A DNA stretch of 64,000 nucleotides from Sphingobium abikonense NBRC 16140 (GCF_001598335.1 NZ_BCYT01000001.1:372001-436000); one strand, 5' to 3'; counted from the first letter of the stretch, positions 16,456 through 24,726 are shown. Numbers and translations are program-made. Notes: generated from the letters alone by a model not told the origin.

Positions 16456-17088
16456 ATGAGCGTCACCATCTTTCAACTCGACCGGTCCCGCTCTGAACGT
16501 GCGGTCTGGTTGATGGAGGAAGTGGAGTGCCCCTATGACATTCGCTTCTTTGCGCGGCTGGAAATGCTCGCGGCGGAGCCGGCCTACAAGGCTTTGCATC
16601 CGCTGGGTTCTTCGCCAGTGATCGAGGCCGACGGACAACGCATCGCCGAAAGCGGGGCGGTCATGGACTATCTCGCCACGACGCAGGGGAACGGTGCGCT
16701 CCGCGCCAATCCCGGCGACTCCGACTATGCTGACTATCTTTTCTGGTTCCATTTCGCCGAATCCTCCCTGATGCCCGCGCTGGTGACGGAGATCATGGCA
16801 GAACGGGCAGGCATCGCGCAGGATCATCCCTCCCGCGTCGCAGGTCGGGCTCATTCGGCGCGCCTGCTGAAACTTGTCGACGACCGGCTGACGCATGCCC
16901 CCTATATGGCGGGCGACCGGTTCACGGCGGCCGACATCATGATGACCTTTCCATTCACCACCACGCGATTGTTCATGTCCGTCGACGTGGAAGGGCATAA
17001 GAACATCGCGGCCTATGTCGGGCGGATGACGGCGCGTCCGGCCTATTGCCGGATGCGCGCCATTGTCGACCATCCCCCGATCACCTGA
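16456..17088 (+). CDS. Glutathione S-transferase
   Basis: 210 residues. The N-terminal thioredoxin-like domain (about 1-80) contains S-R-S-E-R with the likely catalytic Ser, the cis-Pro in S-S-P-V-I-E-A-D-G and the E-S-G-A-V glutathione-contact motif; the C-terminal helical domain contains G-D-R-F-T-A-A-D-I-M-M (N-capping box). It could open an epoxide, remove a leaving group, or isomerise a double bond with glutathione. It lies alone on the plus strand, divergent from an SDR operon and ending five bases from the convergent EthD-like gene. In an epoxide-rich pathway a conjugating or protective role is plausible. Confidence 0.9.
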   Translation: MSVTIFQLDRSRSERAVWLMEEVECPYDIRFFARLEMLAAEPAYKALHPLGSSPVIEADGQRIAESGAVMDYLATTQGNGALRANPGDSDYADYLFWFHFAESSLMPALVTEIMAERAGIAQDHPSRVAGRAHSARLLKLVDDRLTHAPYMAGDRFTAADIMMTFPFTTTRLFMSVDVEGHKNIAAYVGRMTARPAYCRMRAIVDHPPIT

Positions 17089-17092
17089 CGGA

Positions 17093-17875
17093 TCAGCGCA
17101 TCGCCAGCTTTTCCGCGCCGCCCGTGCGTACCCGATCTCCCATATGCGCACGGGCACGCTCCTCCTCCGCCAGGCCAACGGCGGTCGGATGCTGGACATC
17201 GTCCTTGGTAAGGCGGGGTGTCGCAGGATCCCATTGAGTGATGCGTATCCCATCAGGCTGGAGCAGGCCGTTGGTCGCCAGCAGGGTGTCGGCGCCTCGC
17301 CACGCTTCCAGGGCCGCCGCCGGATCGTTGATCCTGTAGATCGCGACATAGCGATGGTCGGGCGTCATCGGGATCATCTGGCCAAAGGTGCGAAAGGTCA
17401 GGAAAGCAGCCGATTTGACGCCGGGTCGAACGGCCGCTTCACGAAAATAGTTTTCCGCATAAAATCGTCTGAAATGGTCGTCGCTGTCCGCAGGCGGGTT
17501 CAGTTCCTCCAGGATGACGCCGCCGGAATGCCCGACGTCCGGATCATTGTCCTGAAAGAGCAGCGGATAATAATGAAAGTCATAGAGCAGGCTGTCATCA
17601 ATGGCGTCCGATACCTGCATCCGCGACGTCAGCGCATTGTCCAGATGTTCGCGACTGAAGCGCACCGGATCGAATACGTCGTAGAGGGCGAGATATTGCC
17701 AGTCGAAGCCTTCGGGCGGACAGGGTTGCTCCCCGGCAAGCCGGAAACGCTGTGCCGTGACCGATCCCCGGAAACGCAGCGCATCGCGAATATGGATGTT
17801 GCTGTACCAATCCTCCATATCGGCCTCCCGGCCCGGAACGGCTTTGGTCAGCACGACCAGCACGGCATCGATCAT
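17093..17875 (-). CDS. Two-module dimeric alpha/beta-barrel (EthD-like) protein
   Basis: 260 residues with two ferredoxin-like modules. The first (A-V-L-V-V-L-T-K-A-V-P-G-R-E-A-D-M-E-D-W-Y-S) has the aromatic-rich pattern of EthD/dimeric alpha-beta-barrel proteins; the second begins near residue 155 (F-L-T-F-R-T-F-G-Q-M) and includes Y-V-A-I-Y-R-I-N-D. Such proteins can be cofactor-free oxygenases, decarboxylases or binding partners for oxygenases. It is the last gene of the minus-strand run SnoaL, kinase 4, SDR, EthD-like. I cannot assign a reaction. Confidence 0.65.
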   Translation of the reverse strand: MIDAVLVVLTKAVPGREADMEDWYSNIHIRDALRFRGSVTAQRFRLAGEQPCPPEGFDWQYLALYDVFDPVRFSREHLDNALTSRMQVSDAIDDSLLYDFHYYPLLFQDNDPDVGHSGGVILEELNPPADSDDHFRRFYAENYFREAAVRPGVKSAAFLTFRTFGQMIPMTPDHRYVAIYRINDPAAALEAWRGADTLLATNGLLQPDGIRITQWDPATPRLTKDDVQHPTAVGLAEEERARAHMGDRVRTGGAEKLAMR

Positions 17876-17909
17876 CGCTTTTGCCTTTCCTCTCCTGATT
17901 TCCGTTCTC

Positions 17910-18752
17910 TCAGCCCTGCCGGACGGGCGGCGCGAAAGGCGTCGGCGCCCCCATCGTCGCCCGATAGGACAGGGGCTGCTTCCCGTCCGTATCCCTGATG
18001 CCGTACCGCTCCCCCAGTTCCGCGCCGATCAGCGCCTGGCCCGACAGGGCGGCAAGGTCCGGATCCTGCGCCAGGCGATCGAGGACCAGGCCCGAAAATT
18101 CCGGCGTTTCCCAATGGGGCATGGCGGCGCGCAGGTCTTCGGGGATCATGTCGGGCGGCATGGCCTTCACCGCGTCGGTCAGGATGAAGCCCGGCCAGAA
18201 AGACACGACGGATACGCCGTGCGGCGCAAGATCGACCGCCATGTCGGCGGTCATCTTGTCCGTTCCCGCCTTGGCCGCGCCATAAGCCGGCCCGTGGAAA
18301 TAGGATACCGCGCCATAGAAGGAAATGCTGGCGATCAGCCCCCTGCCCGCCGCCACCATCAACGGCGCCGCATGATAGGCCGCGACATAGCTGGAGCGCA
18401 GGCCGATGGTGATCATGTCCGCCAACCTGAGCGGCTTTTCCCAGAAGCCGCCCGGCGCGACCAGGTCGAGGCCGTAAACGGCGGCGGCATTGTTGACGAG
18501 CAGGTCCAGCCTGCCATCCGTCCGCTCGGCGAGTTGCGCGAACGCTCTTTCGACCGCATCATCATCCCGGTGATCGCACAACAGCGGGATGCCCTTGCCG
18601 CCCGACCGTTCGATTTCTTCCACCACCGCGTCAAGCTGCGCCTGGTCGCGTCCGGTGATCGCCACCACATGACCGCGCGAAGCCAGACCCCGCGCCATGC
18701 CGCGCCCCAGCCCGCGCGTCGCGCCTGTCACCAGCACTATCTTTTCGCTCAT
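17910..18752 (-). CDS. SDR oxidoreductase
   Basis: 280 residues. T-G-A-T-R-G-L-G at residues about 9-16, T-G-R after strand 2 (basic residue suggests NADP), N-N-A-A-A, catalytic Ser in S-I-S-F-Y-G and Y-G-A-A-K. The C-terminus is extended to about residue 280 and lacks the common V-D-G-G ending, so it is a separate branch from the other SDRs here. It sits between kinase 4 and the EthD-like gene on the same strand, with gaps of 80 and 34 bases. Confidence 0.88.
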   Translation of the reverse strand: MSEKIVLVTGATRGLGRGMARGLASRGHVVAITGRDQAQLDAVVEEIERSGGKGIPLLCDHRDDDAVERAFAQLAERTDGRLDLLVNNAAAVYGLDLVAPGGFWEKPLRLADMITIGLRSSYVAAYHAAPLMVAAGRGLIASISFYGAVSYFHGPAYGAAKAGTDKMTADMAVDLAPHGVSVVSFWPGFILTDAVKAMPPDMIPEDLRAAMPHWETPEFSGLVLDRLAQDPDLAALSGQALIGAELGERYGIRDTDGKQPLSYRATMGAPTPFAPPVRQG

Positions 18753-18832
18753 ATCCTGCTCCTTTCCTCAATATTGATGTGGCCACGAGGGACGGGGCCT
18801 GACCTGTCCAATGGCAGAGGCGCGACCGCCCT

Positions 18833-20206
18833 TCAGTCGGAGCGCGTCGCCGGCAGGACGACATGGCGCGCCGCCTCGCCCAGCGCGGTGGGTCCGAACA
18901 GTTGCAGCCGCCGCCCCTCGATGGTCGCGAGCAGCGCGATGAGCGCGGCGTCCTCCTCCGGTCCCGCTTCGAGGATATACGCTTCCAGCGCCTCGGCGGC
19001 GTCAGCCCAGCGGTCGAAGCGGCGGCCAAGAAGCGCGGACACATCGGCGATGTTGCGCGCGACCATGTCCGCCCCATGATCGTCGGCGCGCTGTACCCAT
19101 TCGATCAGTTCGGCGACCTGCGCCTTGTGCGTCTCCGCCGCCTCCCCCGTCACCGGCAACGCGCCGAGCGTATCGACCAGTTTGGCCAGAAGCGGCGCAT
19201 TGTCGCCCGTGCGCTGTTCCAGCGGCGGCAGTTCGGGCAACGCATCGCCGGTCAGGTGCGAGAGCGCCAGCAAGATGGAACGGCGCAGCGCAAGATCGAA
19301 CATCAGATAGACCGAATGCGGATCGCCGGGGGATGGCTTGCCGACCGTCCCTGTGAACTGCATCGTGCCGAGCAGTGAGAATTGCAGCACATGGAAAACC
19401 ACCGCGTCATGATCGACCGGCTCGCCCGTCGCTTCCTCATAATAGCGGACCAGTTCCGGCAGCGGCGCACCCAGCGGCTCATAGCTGTTGCGCATCCCCA
19501 TGGTGGCGATGTCGACCAGCGGATCGCCGATCATCGAAAATTCGAAATCGTAGAGCTTGGTCATCGCCCCCTGATCGACCAGATATTGGCCCGAATCGAA
19601 CTGGATGAAGCTGGCGCGATCGCGGTGCCGCGGTACATTGCGGCGCAGCCAGCCCATGACGAATTCCAGCAACGGCTCGGGTCGACTCTTCGTCCGCCGA
19701 TAATGCGGCATATAGGCATCCAGACCGACCAGCGCGATCGCCTCTGCGCCCTCGGGCCGATGCACGCCAGCGGCCATAAAGGGTTCGACCGGCAACCGGT
19801 GCATCGCGGCGACGGCCTGCATATAAACGCGGCCGATAGCGCTTTTCGTCGCGGCATCGAGCGCCGAGAAATCGCGCGTCCCTTCGATCGCCTCCATCAC
19901 GATGCAGGGCGGATCGGCGAGATAGCCGTAAATCTCCGGCACCGGAAGCCCCTGGCCGTGCAGCACGGCGATAACATCCGCCTCGCGCTTGAGGTCGGGG
20001 AAGATCGATACGTCGCCGCCCCGGTCGCCGCGCAGGTGCAGGCGGCGGACCGTCCCTTCCCTTTCGACGTCGATGAACCAGGACGGGCGCCAGCGGACGA
20101 GGCGTTCAAGCCCGACGACCTTGCCGCCGGTCAGTTGCTCGACAAAGGCGGTGATTCGGCCGACCCCGGCATCGTCATAATTGTTGAGCGGCGCGGCAGT
20201 CGTCAC
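18833..20206 (-). CDS. Long APH-family kinase, variant catalytic loop (kinase 4)
   Basis: 457 residues: an APH-type kinase core followed by ~170 extra helical residues. Core features are V-M-E-A-I-E-G in the hinge and L-Y-D-F-E-F-S-M-I-G-D-P with the metal Asp. The catalytic loop is Q-F-D-S-G-Q-Y-L instead of H-G-D-x4-N: Asp204 is kept, the loop is two residues shorter and the metal Asn is replaced by Gln. The same D-x-G-Q loop occurs in the kinase at 40774, so it is a subfamily trait, not damage. Its start overlaps the stop of the upstream SnoaL gene as ATGA, implying coupled translation. Resemblance to 4-hydroxyacyl-CoA kinases (LvaA, ACAD10/11) suggests hydroxyl activation. Confidence 0.78.
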   Translation of the reverse strand: MTTAAPLNNYDDAGVGRITAFVEQLTGGKVVGLERLVRWRPSWFIDVEREGTVRRLHLRGDRGGDVSIFPDLKREADVIAVLHGQGLPVPEIYGYLADPPCIVMEAIEGTRDFSALDAATKSAIGRVYMQAVAAMHRLPVEPFMAAGVHRPEGAEAIALVGLDAYMPHYRRTKSRPEPLLEFVMGWLRRNVPRHRDRASFIQFDSGQYLVDQGAMTKLYDFEFSMIGDPLVDIATMGMRNSYEPLGAPLPELVRYYEEATGEPVDHDAVVFHVLQFSLLGTMQFTGTVGKPSPGDPHSVYLMFDLALRRSILLALSHLTGDALPELPPLEQRTGDNAPLLAKLVDTLGALPVTGEAAETHKAQVAELIEWVQRADDHGADMVARNIADVSALLGRRFDRWADAAEALEAYILEAGPEEDAALIALLATIEGRRLQLFGPTALGEAARHVVLPATRSD

Positions 20207-20598
20207 TGCCCGCTCTCCCCGGCGGAAAAGGCCTCGGCCACGGCGCGGGTGTCCATATATTCCTTGCCGGATACGATCTGCCCGTCCCGGATGATCAGCA
20301 GATTATGATAGTCGTTGCGATAGACCCGGTCCGGAAAGACCATCTCGCCCCGGACTTCCACAGCCACCCGATCCCCTTCAGCGGTGATCGCGATCACCTC
20401 GGCCGTGCGCTTCTGCGCGCTCAGCAGTCCGCCCTTCACGCTGGCGATGAAGTCGGCCCGGCTCATGTCGCCGTGACCCAATATCCACCACTGGCAATCG
20501 GGATGCTGAAGCGCTTCGATCGTCTCGACATCGCCCTCTTCCACGGCCCGCATATAGCGGTGGGCCACTGCCTTGTTCGCCTCGATATCGCTCATCAC
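20203..20598 (-). CDS. SnoaL-like (ketosteroid-isomerase-like) protein
   Basis: 131 residues with an NTF2-like fold: helix A-H-R-Y-M-R-A-V-E-E-G-D-V-E-T-I-E-A-L, then strands ending in I-I-R-D-G-Q-I-V-S-G-K-E-Y-M-D-T. The E-Y-M-D-T ending is usual in SnoaL/ketosteroid-isomerase relatives; the epoxide-hydrolase R-x-D pair is not present. Tandem Met codons start the gene. Translationally coupled to kinase 4 through a four-base overlap, so the two products are probably needed together. Divergent from the oxidase-subunit-like membrane operon across 158 bases. Confidence 0.75.
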   Translation of the reverse strand: MMSDIEANKAVAHRYMRAVEEGDVETIEALQHPDCQWWILGHGDMSRADFIASVKGGLLSAQKRTAEVIAITAEGDRVAVEVRGEMVFPDRVYRNDYHNLLIIRDGQIVSGKEYMDTRAVAEAFSAGESGQ

Positions 20599-20756
20599 TC
20601 TCTCCGATGCTTCTATGCCGAATTCGCCGACGGTCGTGGCGGACTATTGCCCTTGTGCAGGCGCAACCGCCGTCAGGAACCCTATCCATGGGCGGGTGGC
20701 CCTGGCGCGATCGCTCCACAATCTCGCTCGTACAAGAAAGTGGAGGGGGAGAGCGC

Positions 20757-21458
20757 ATGACGACCAAGAGCATGACGATGAAGCTATGTACCTATATGGG
20801 CGCAATAGCCGGGACGATGATGTTCGTTGGCATATGGCCGGTCGCGCACATGTTCCCGCCGCTCGACCCGTACATGCCCGCAGCAGAGGTCGCAGCCTAT
20901 TATCGCAGCCACCAGATCGGCATATTGGCGGGCGCCATCCTGATCGCCTCTTCTTCCGTGCTGTTTTTCCCCTTCCTCGCCGCGATCGCCACCTTCATGA
21001 AGAAGATCGAAGGGCCGATTGCGCCCTTGACCTGGGCCTTCGTGATGGTCGTGGCCTTCGGCTTTGTCACCCTATTCTTCGCCGGGTTGATCTTCACGGC
21101 GGCCGCCTATCGGCTCGACCGGCCGGACGCCGTCGTCAGCACGCTGAGCGATATCGCCTTTCTGCTGTTCGTCATGCCGGCCGTACCTGCCTTCGTACAG
21201 AATCTGCTGACCGGCTTCGTCATTCTGGGCGATCGCCGCGCGCAACCCATCCTGCCGCGCTGGCTGGGCTATATGAACCTGTGGACCGGCGTGCTGCTGC
21301 TGCCCGGACTTGCGATCGGCCTGTTCAAGACCGGTCCCTTCGCGTGGAATGGCGCCCTGGCCTTCTGGCTGCCTGCGGTCGTGTTCGGCATCTGGTTCAA
21401 CCTTATGATTGTCGCCATGCTCGGCGCGATCAAGCGCGACGCGCTGGGTGGCGAATAA
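20757..21458 (+). CDS. Integral membrane protein, unknown function
   Basis: 233 residues after the Met at 20757, which follows the strong site GGAGGGGGAG. About six hydrophobic segments are visible (around residues 12-32, 52-77, 84-110, 122-148, 168-190, 200-225), so it is inner-membrane. No redox motif is seen. Its stop overlaps the start of the oxidase-subunit-III-like gene by one base (TAATG), implying translational coupling. I do not recognise the family. The coupling suggests a structural or assembly partner of the NorE/NorF-like proteins. Confidence 0.7.
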   Translation: MTTKSMTMKLCTYMGAIAGTMMFVGIWPVAHMFPPLDPYMPAAEVAAYYRSHQIGILAGAILIASSSVLFFPFLAAIATFMKKIEGPIAPLTWAFVMVVAFGFVTLFFAGLIFTAAAYRLDRPDAVVSTLSDIAFLLFVMPAVPAFVQNLLTGFVILGDRRAQPILPRWLGYMNLWTGVLLLPGLAIGLFKTGPFAWNGALAFWLPAVVFGIWFNLMIVAMLGAIKRDALGGE

Positions 21459-22039
21459 TGGCGGCGTCGCAAGCGGTTGCCTCGTCTCCGCGCGGCCATG
21501 TGCCGGGCGAGGAAGGCGTATGGGTGTTCATCGGCGGCGACCTCATCGTCTTTGCCGTCTTCTTCGTCACCTATGCGCTCGCCCGGCAGCAGGAACTGGC
21601 GCTATTCGAAAGTGCGCAGGCGCTGCTCGACCGGCGCCTTGGCCTGCTCAACACGCTGCTGCTGCTGACCAGCAGCCTGTTCGTCGCGCAGGCCGTCGCG
21701 GCGGTCCGCCGGGGCGACGACAGGGCGCGCCGGTTGCTGCTAGGCGCGATCCTGCTCGGCAGCGGCTTCGTCATCGTCAAGGCGTTCGAATATTCGGCCA
21801 AGATCGCGCAAGGCTTCACGCTCAACAGCAACAGTTTTTCGATTTATTATTATATGTTTACCGGCATCCATCTGGTGCATGTGCTGATCGGGCTAGGCGT
21901 GCTGTGCTTCACCTTGTCGCGCTTCGACCGGGCCGGCCGGAGGCAGGGGGGCGTCGCCCTGATCGAGGGAAGCGGCGCCTTCTGGCATCTGGTGGACCTG
22001 CTCTGGATCATCCTCTTCGCGCTCCTCTACCTGCTCTAG
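21458..22039 (+). CDS. Heme-copper oxidase subunit III family protein (NorE-like)
   Basis: 193 residues with about five membrane segments. The N-terminal G-E-E-G-V-W-V-F-I-G-G-D-L, the central K-A-F-E-Y and the H-L-V-H-V-L-I-G, then F-W-H-L-V-D-L-L-W-I motifs are those of cytochrome oxidase subunit III and the NorE branch (short, lacking the first two helices). It normally supports a catalytic subunit I, but no subunit I, II or NorB/NorC is nearby. Followed after 12 bases by a NorF-like gene. The family assignment is solid; partner and function in this context are open. Confidence 0.82.
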   Translation: MAASQAVASSPRGHVPGEEGVWVFIGGDLIVFAVFFVTYALARQQELALFESAQALLDRRLGLLNTLLLLTSSLFVAQAVAAVRRGDDRARRLLLGAILLGSGFVIVKAFEYSAKIAQGFTLNSNSFSIYYYMFTGIHLVHVLIGLGVLCFTLSRFDRAGRRQGGVALIEGSGAFWHLVDLLWIILFALLYLL

Positions 22040-22051
22040 GAAAGCTGTTTC

Positions 22052-22309
22052 ATGGCCATGATCTGGCGTAGCCGCATCACATGGGTCTGGGCGATGCTGA
22101 TCGCCGCAACCTTTCTGTCATTCGAAACGATGGCGTTGGGCAATGCCTTTCTGCTTCGCTCCGTGATCCTCGTCATCGCCTTCACGAAAGTTCTGCTCGT
22201 CGGCCGCGAGTTCATGGAGTTGCGGCACGCGCCGCGCTGGCTGCTCTGGGGATTCCAGAGCTGGGCGATCCTGACCTGCCTGGTCCTGATCGCCCTGTTC
22301 CGCACCTGA
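22052..22309 (+). CDS. Subunit IV/NorF-like small membrane protein
   Basis: 85 residues with three hydrophobic segments. The second ends in I-A-F-T-K-V-L-L-V-G-R-E-F-M-E-L-R-H-A-P, the family-typical K-x6-R-x-F-M-E-x-R-x-A-P seen in prokaryotic cytochrome oxidase subunit IV and NorF. It is the last gene of the three-gene membrane operon and stops five bases before the convergent SnoaL-like gene. As with its NorE-like neighbour, the catalytic oxidase is missing from the window. Confidence 0.8.
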   Translation: MAMIWRSRITWVWAMLIAATFLSFETMALGNAFLLRSVILVIAFTKVLLVGREFMELRHAPRWLLWGFQSWAILTCLVLIALFRT

Positions 22310-22314
22310 CGCGA

Positions 22315-22755
22315 TCAGACCGGCACTTCCGTCCCGCCTGCCGCGGCTTCGTCAATGCCCATCTTGCGCGTGAGGTCAGCCATATCGAGATATTCGCGCC
22401 AACGCGAAATCAGCCCGGCGTCGTCAAACTCATAGATGGCGACCATCTGGTGCGGACAGGGCCGTCCCATGATGATGGCGGTATCCGACCGCTCCTGCAT
22501 CACCATCCGGTCGTTGGAGAGGATGTTCACCTCATTGCACTTGTTGTTCGTGGCGAAGGCCATTTGCCGCTCGATCTCAGCGCGCAATGCCGTCTTGCCC
22601 TTCACCACGGGACCGCCGGGAACCCAGAGCTGCCATTCGGCGTCCTCCGCCATCATCGACAGGATCTTCTCGACATCGGGCCTGCTGGCATCGCTGCCGT
22701 CGCCCCAGGCATCGCAAAATTCCCCGACCTTCCGTTCCAGTTCCACGCTCATCAT
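22315..22755 (-). CDS. Limonene-1,2-epoxide hydrolase-like protein (variant active site)
   Basis: 146 residues of the SnoaL/LEH fold. Against Rhodococcus LEH (Arg99, Asp101, Asp132, Tyr53, Asn55) it keeps the Arg-x-Asp pair in Q-E-R-S-D but has W-R-E-Y-L-D, Glu in place of Asp132, and the Tyr53/Asn55 region reads W-Q-L, so two water-positioning residues are changed. It may be a slow or altered-specificity epoxide hydrolase, or a different NTF2-fold enzyme. Last gene of a five-gene minus-strand operon that also encodes a better-conserved LEH at its head. Confidence 0.7.
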   Translation of the reverse strand: MMSVELERKVGEFCDAWGDGSDASRPDVEKILSMMAEDAEWQLWVPGGPVVKGKTALRAEIERQMAFATNNKCNEVNILSNDRMVMQERSDTAIIMGRPCPHQMVAIYEFDDAGLISRWREYLDMADLTRKMGIDEAAAGGTEVPV

Positions 22756-22795
22756 CCTCTCCTTTTTCTGATTTCATCCTGCCTTATTTTGCCGT

Positions 22796-23602
22796 TCATC
22801 CGGGGGACAAGGCCCGCGTGACGCTGATGAACGGCACGGTGCAGCTCTGACCGCCATCCACCGGATACAACATGCCGTTGACGTAGCGGGATTCGTCGGA
22901 CGCGAGGAACAGCGCCATGGCGGCAATGTCTTCCGGCTCGCCAATAAATGGCGTGTTGAGCACCTCCAGAAACAGCCGATCCATCTCGGGCGTGGACCAT
23001 TGCATCTTTGCCGGCGTCTGCGTTGGACCGGGTAAGATCGCATTGCTGCGGATGCTCCGCTTGCCATAGGTGGCGGCGATCGCCTGCACGAACCAGTTGA
23101 GCGCAGCTTTGGACGATCCATAGCTATAGGCTGTGATATCCCCGCCCATGGAACTGCCCGATGAGGTGGAGATGATCGACCCTGCGCCGCGCTCCAGCAT
23201 GTGCGGAATGGCGAGCTTGCTCGCCAGAACGGCGCCCAATACATTCACTCTCAGATTGGCGAGGAAGATGTCGGGATCGAAGGCCAGGAAATCCATGTCG
23301 CGCATGGCGTGGTCCTGATTGACGTATAGCGCATTGTTGAACAGCACGTCGATGCGGCCGAAGTCGGCGATCGTCTGGCTGACCATCTTCTCCAGATCGG
23401 CCTGTTCGCCGACATCGACGGTCATCGCACGCGCCGATCCGCCGGCGTCGACAACGGCCTGCGCGGTCATCTCGGCGGCTTCGGCGCGAATGTCCGCGAC
23501 GATCACCGTCGCGCCTTCCCGCGCGAACATCAGCGCGCTGGCGCGTCCGATGCCGCTCCCGCTGCCGGTGATGATGCAGATTTTGTCGGCAAGGCGGGTC
23601 AT
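22796..23602 (-). CDS. SDR oxidoreductase
   Basis: 268 residues. T-G-S-G-S-G-I-G cofactor motif, A-D-I-R after strand 2 (NAD-type), N-N-A at about residue 92, S-T-S-S-G-S-S with the catalytic Ser, Y-G-S-S-K and the S-R-Y-V-N-G-M-L-Y-P-V-D-G-G ending. It sits between the SABATH-type methyltransferase and the LEH-like gene on the same strand. It would oxidise or reduce a secondary alcohol arising from this branch, for example a diol from epoxide opening; that link is inference. Confidence 0.88.
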   Translation of the reverse strand: MTRLADKICIITGSGSGIGRASALMFAREGATVIVADIRAEAAEMTAQAVVDAGGSARAMTVDVGEQADLEKMVSQTIADFGRIDVLFNNALYVNQDHAMRDMDFLAFDPDIFLANLRVNVLGAVLASKLAIPHMLERGAGSIISTSSGSSMGGDITAYSYGSSKAALNWFVQAIAATYGKRSIRSNAILPGPTQTPAKMQWSTPEMDRLFLEVLNTPFIGEPEDIAAMALFLASDESRYVNGMLYPVDGGQSCTVPFISVTRALSPG

Positions 23603-23673
23603 GTGGCGTCCTCTCCCTTATGATTCATTGGCTCTTTGGCGATCCCGCCGCTTCGATAAGCGCCCTTCGCGCT

Positions 23674-24726
23674 TCAAACCGTCTTCCGGATCGACAGGAT
23701 CAGGATAAAGGCACGGCTGCGCTGAGGATCGGCCTCGACACGGGTCGCGACCCGCTGCACCAGACTGGCCAACAACGCGTCCCGGTCGCGGGACGCATCG
23801 ACCCGCGTCAGGAAGTTGGGGCCGTTGGCCGCACCCATCATGGCTGCCCACAGCCGCCCCAGTTCGGCCGCATCGCCGGATAGCTGATAAGCATCCCAAT
23901 AGGGATCAGGGGACGGGATCGCGGCGAGATGCTCCAGTTCCAGTTCGGGCACCAGGCCGGCATCGAAAGGCGCTTGTATCTGATCGGGCGAACGCCCCGC
24001 GGAGGGCGCCGTCATCCTTAGCGTCTCCTCGGCGTTGAGCAGGCCTTCGCCTTCCATGTCGACGATCGACTGCCAGAAATTTCCGGCCATCCATTCGAAG
24101 CCGTGGCTGTCGGGTCCCCTGCCCATGAACTGACAGATCAGGCGTCCTCCCGGCCGCAATTCGACAGCGCGCGCCTTCAGGAAGGCCAGCCAATCCTCCG
24201 CCAGCACGGCCTCGACGGCGGCACGCGCCTGCGCGGACCGACTGAAGATCGCCCAGCCATGATCCGCGACATCGACCGGATTGCGGCTCATCCAGTGCAG
24301 CGCGTTGGAGGACCAGCCCAGGTCGACGCTGCCGGGCGGCAATATCGCATCGAAATAGGATCGGCCGATCACGGATGGAAAGACGCCCTGTCGGCCATTC
24401 AGATAGCTGGCCGGATCCCGGTCCAGCAGGCCGAACAGCGAGGTGAAATCGTTCGAGGGCAGATCCGTATGCACGACCTGCACCGGCCGCTGCGCGTCGT
24501 GCGCGCGAACCAGATCGATAGCTGTCGCCATCGGCGCCATCGAATTGCGTCCTTGCGACGCGCCATAATCGACAATGGTGACGGGACCGACAGAACCGTC
24601 CCCAATGGCCCGCGCCGCTGCCTCCAGCAGGGGAAGCGCGGATTGCAGATTGGCCTGTTGCAGACCCGAATGGCGGTTGTAGAGCCCGTCCCCCGCCATG
24701 GCCGCGACAGCGGCGGGATCAGCCAT
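23674..24726 (-). CDS. SABATH-type S-adenosylmethionine carboxyl methyltransferase
   Basis: 350 residues. The N-terminus M-A-G-D-G-L-Y-N-R-H-S-G-L-Q-Q corresponds to the plant SABATH signature (G-G-D-G..S-Y..N-S..Q); motif I is V-D-Y-G-A-S-Q-G-R-N-S, then T-D-L-P-S-N-D-F matches the conserved N-D-L-P-x-N-D-F, L-G-W-S-S-N-A-L-H-W-M-S corresponds to the S-S-x-S-L-x-W-L-S region, and G-G-R-L-I-C-Q-F-M-G-R completes the set. SABATH enzymes make methyl esters of small carboxylic acids such as salicylate, jasmonate or farnesoate. The gene starts 8 bases inside the end of the luciferase-like gene. Methyl-ester formation in this cluster is a strong prediction; the acid is unknown. Confidence 0.78.
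   Translation of the reverse strand: MADPAAVAAMAGDGLYNRHSGLQQANLQSALPLLEAAARAIGDGSVGPVTIVDYGASQGRNSMAPMATAIDLVRAHDAQRPVQVVHTDLPSNDFTSLFGLLDRDPASYLNGRQGVFPSVIGRSYFDAILPPGSVDLGWSSNALHWMSRNPVDVADHGWAIFSRSAQARAAVEAVLAEDWLAFLKARAVELRPGGRLICQFMGRGPDSHGFEWMAGNFWQSIVDMEGEGLLNAEETLRMTAPSAGRSPDQIQAPFDAGLVPELELEHLAAIPSPDPYWDAYQLSGDAAELGRLWAAMMGAANGPNFLTRVDASRDRDALLASLVQRVATRVEADPQRSRAFILILSIRKTV

Noticed and set aside
20757-22309. Nitric oxide reductase or cytochrome oxidase operon
   Set aside because: Only accessory subunit III/IV-type proteins are present; no NorB/NorC or subunit I/II with heme and copper ligands is in the window.
22310-22314. Terminator between the convergent NorF-like and LEH-like genes
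   Set aside because: Only five bases separate the stops and no stem-loop is visible there.
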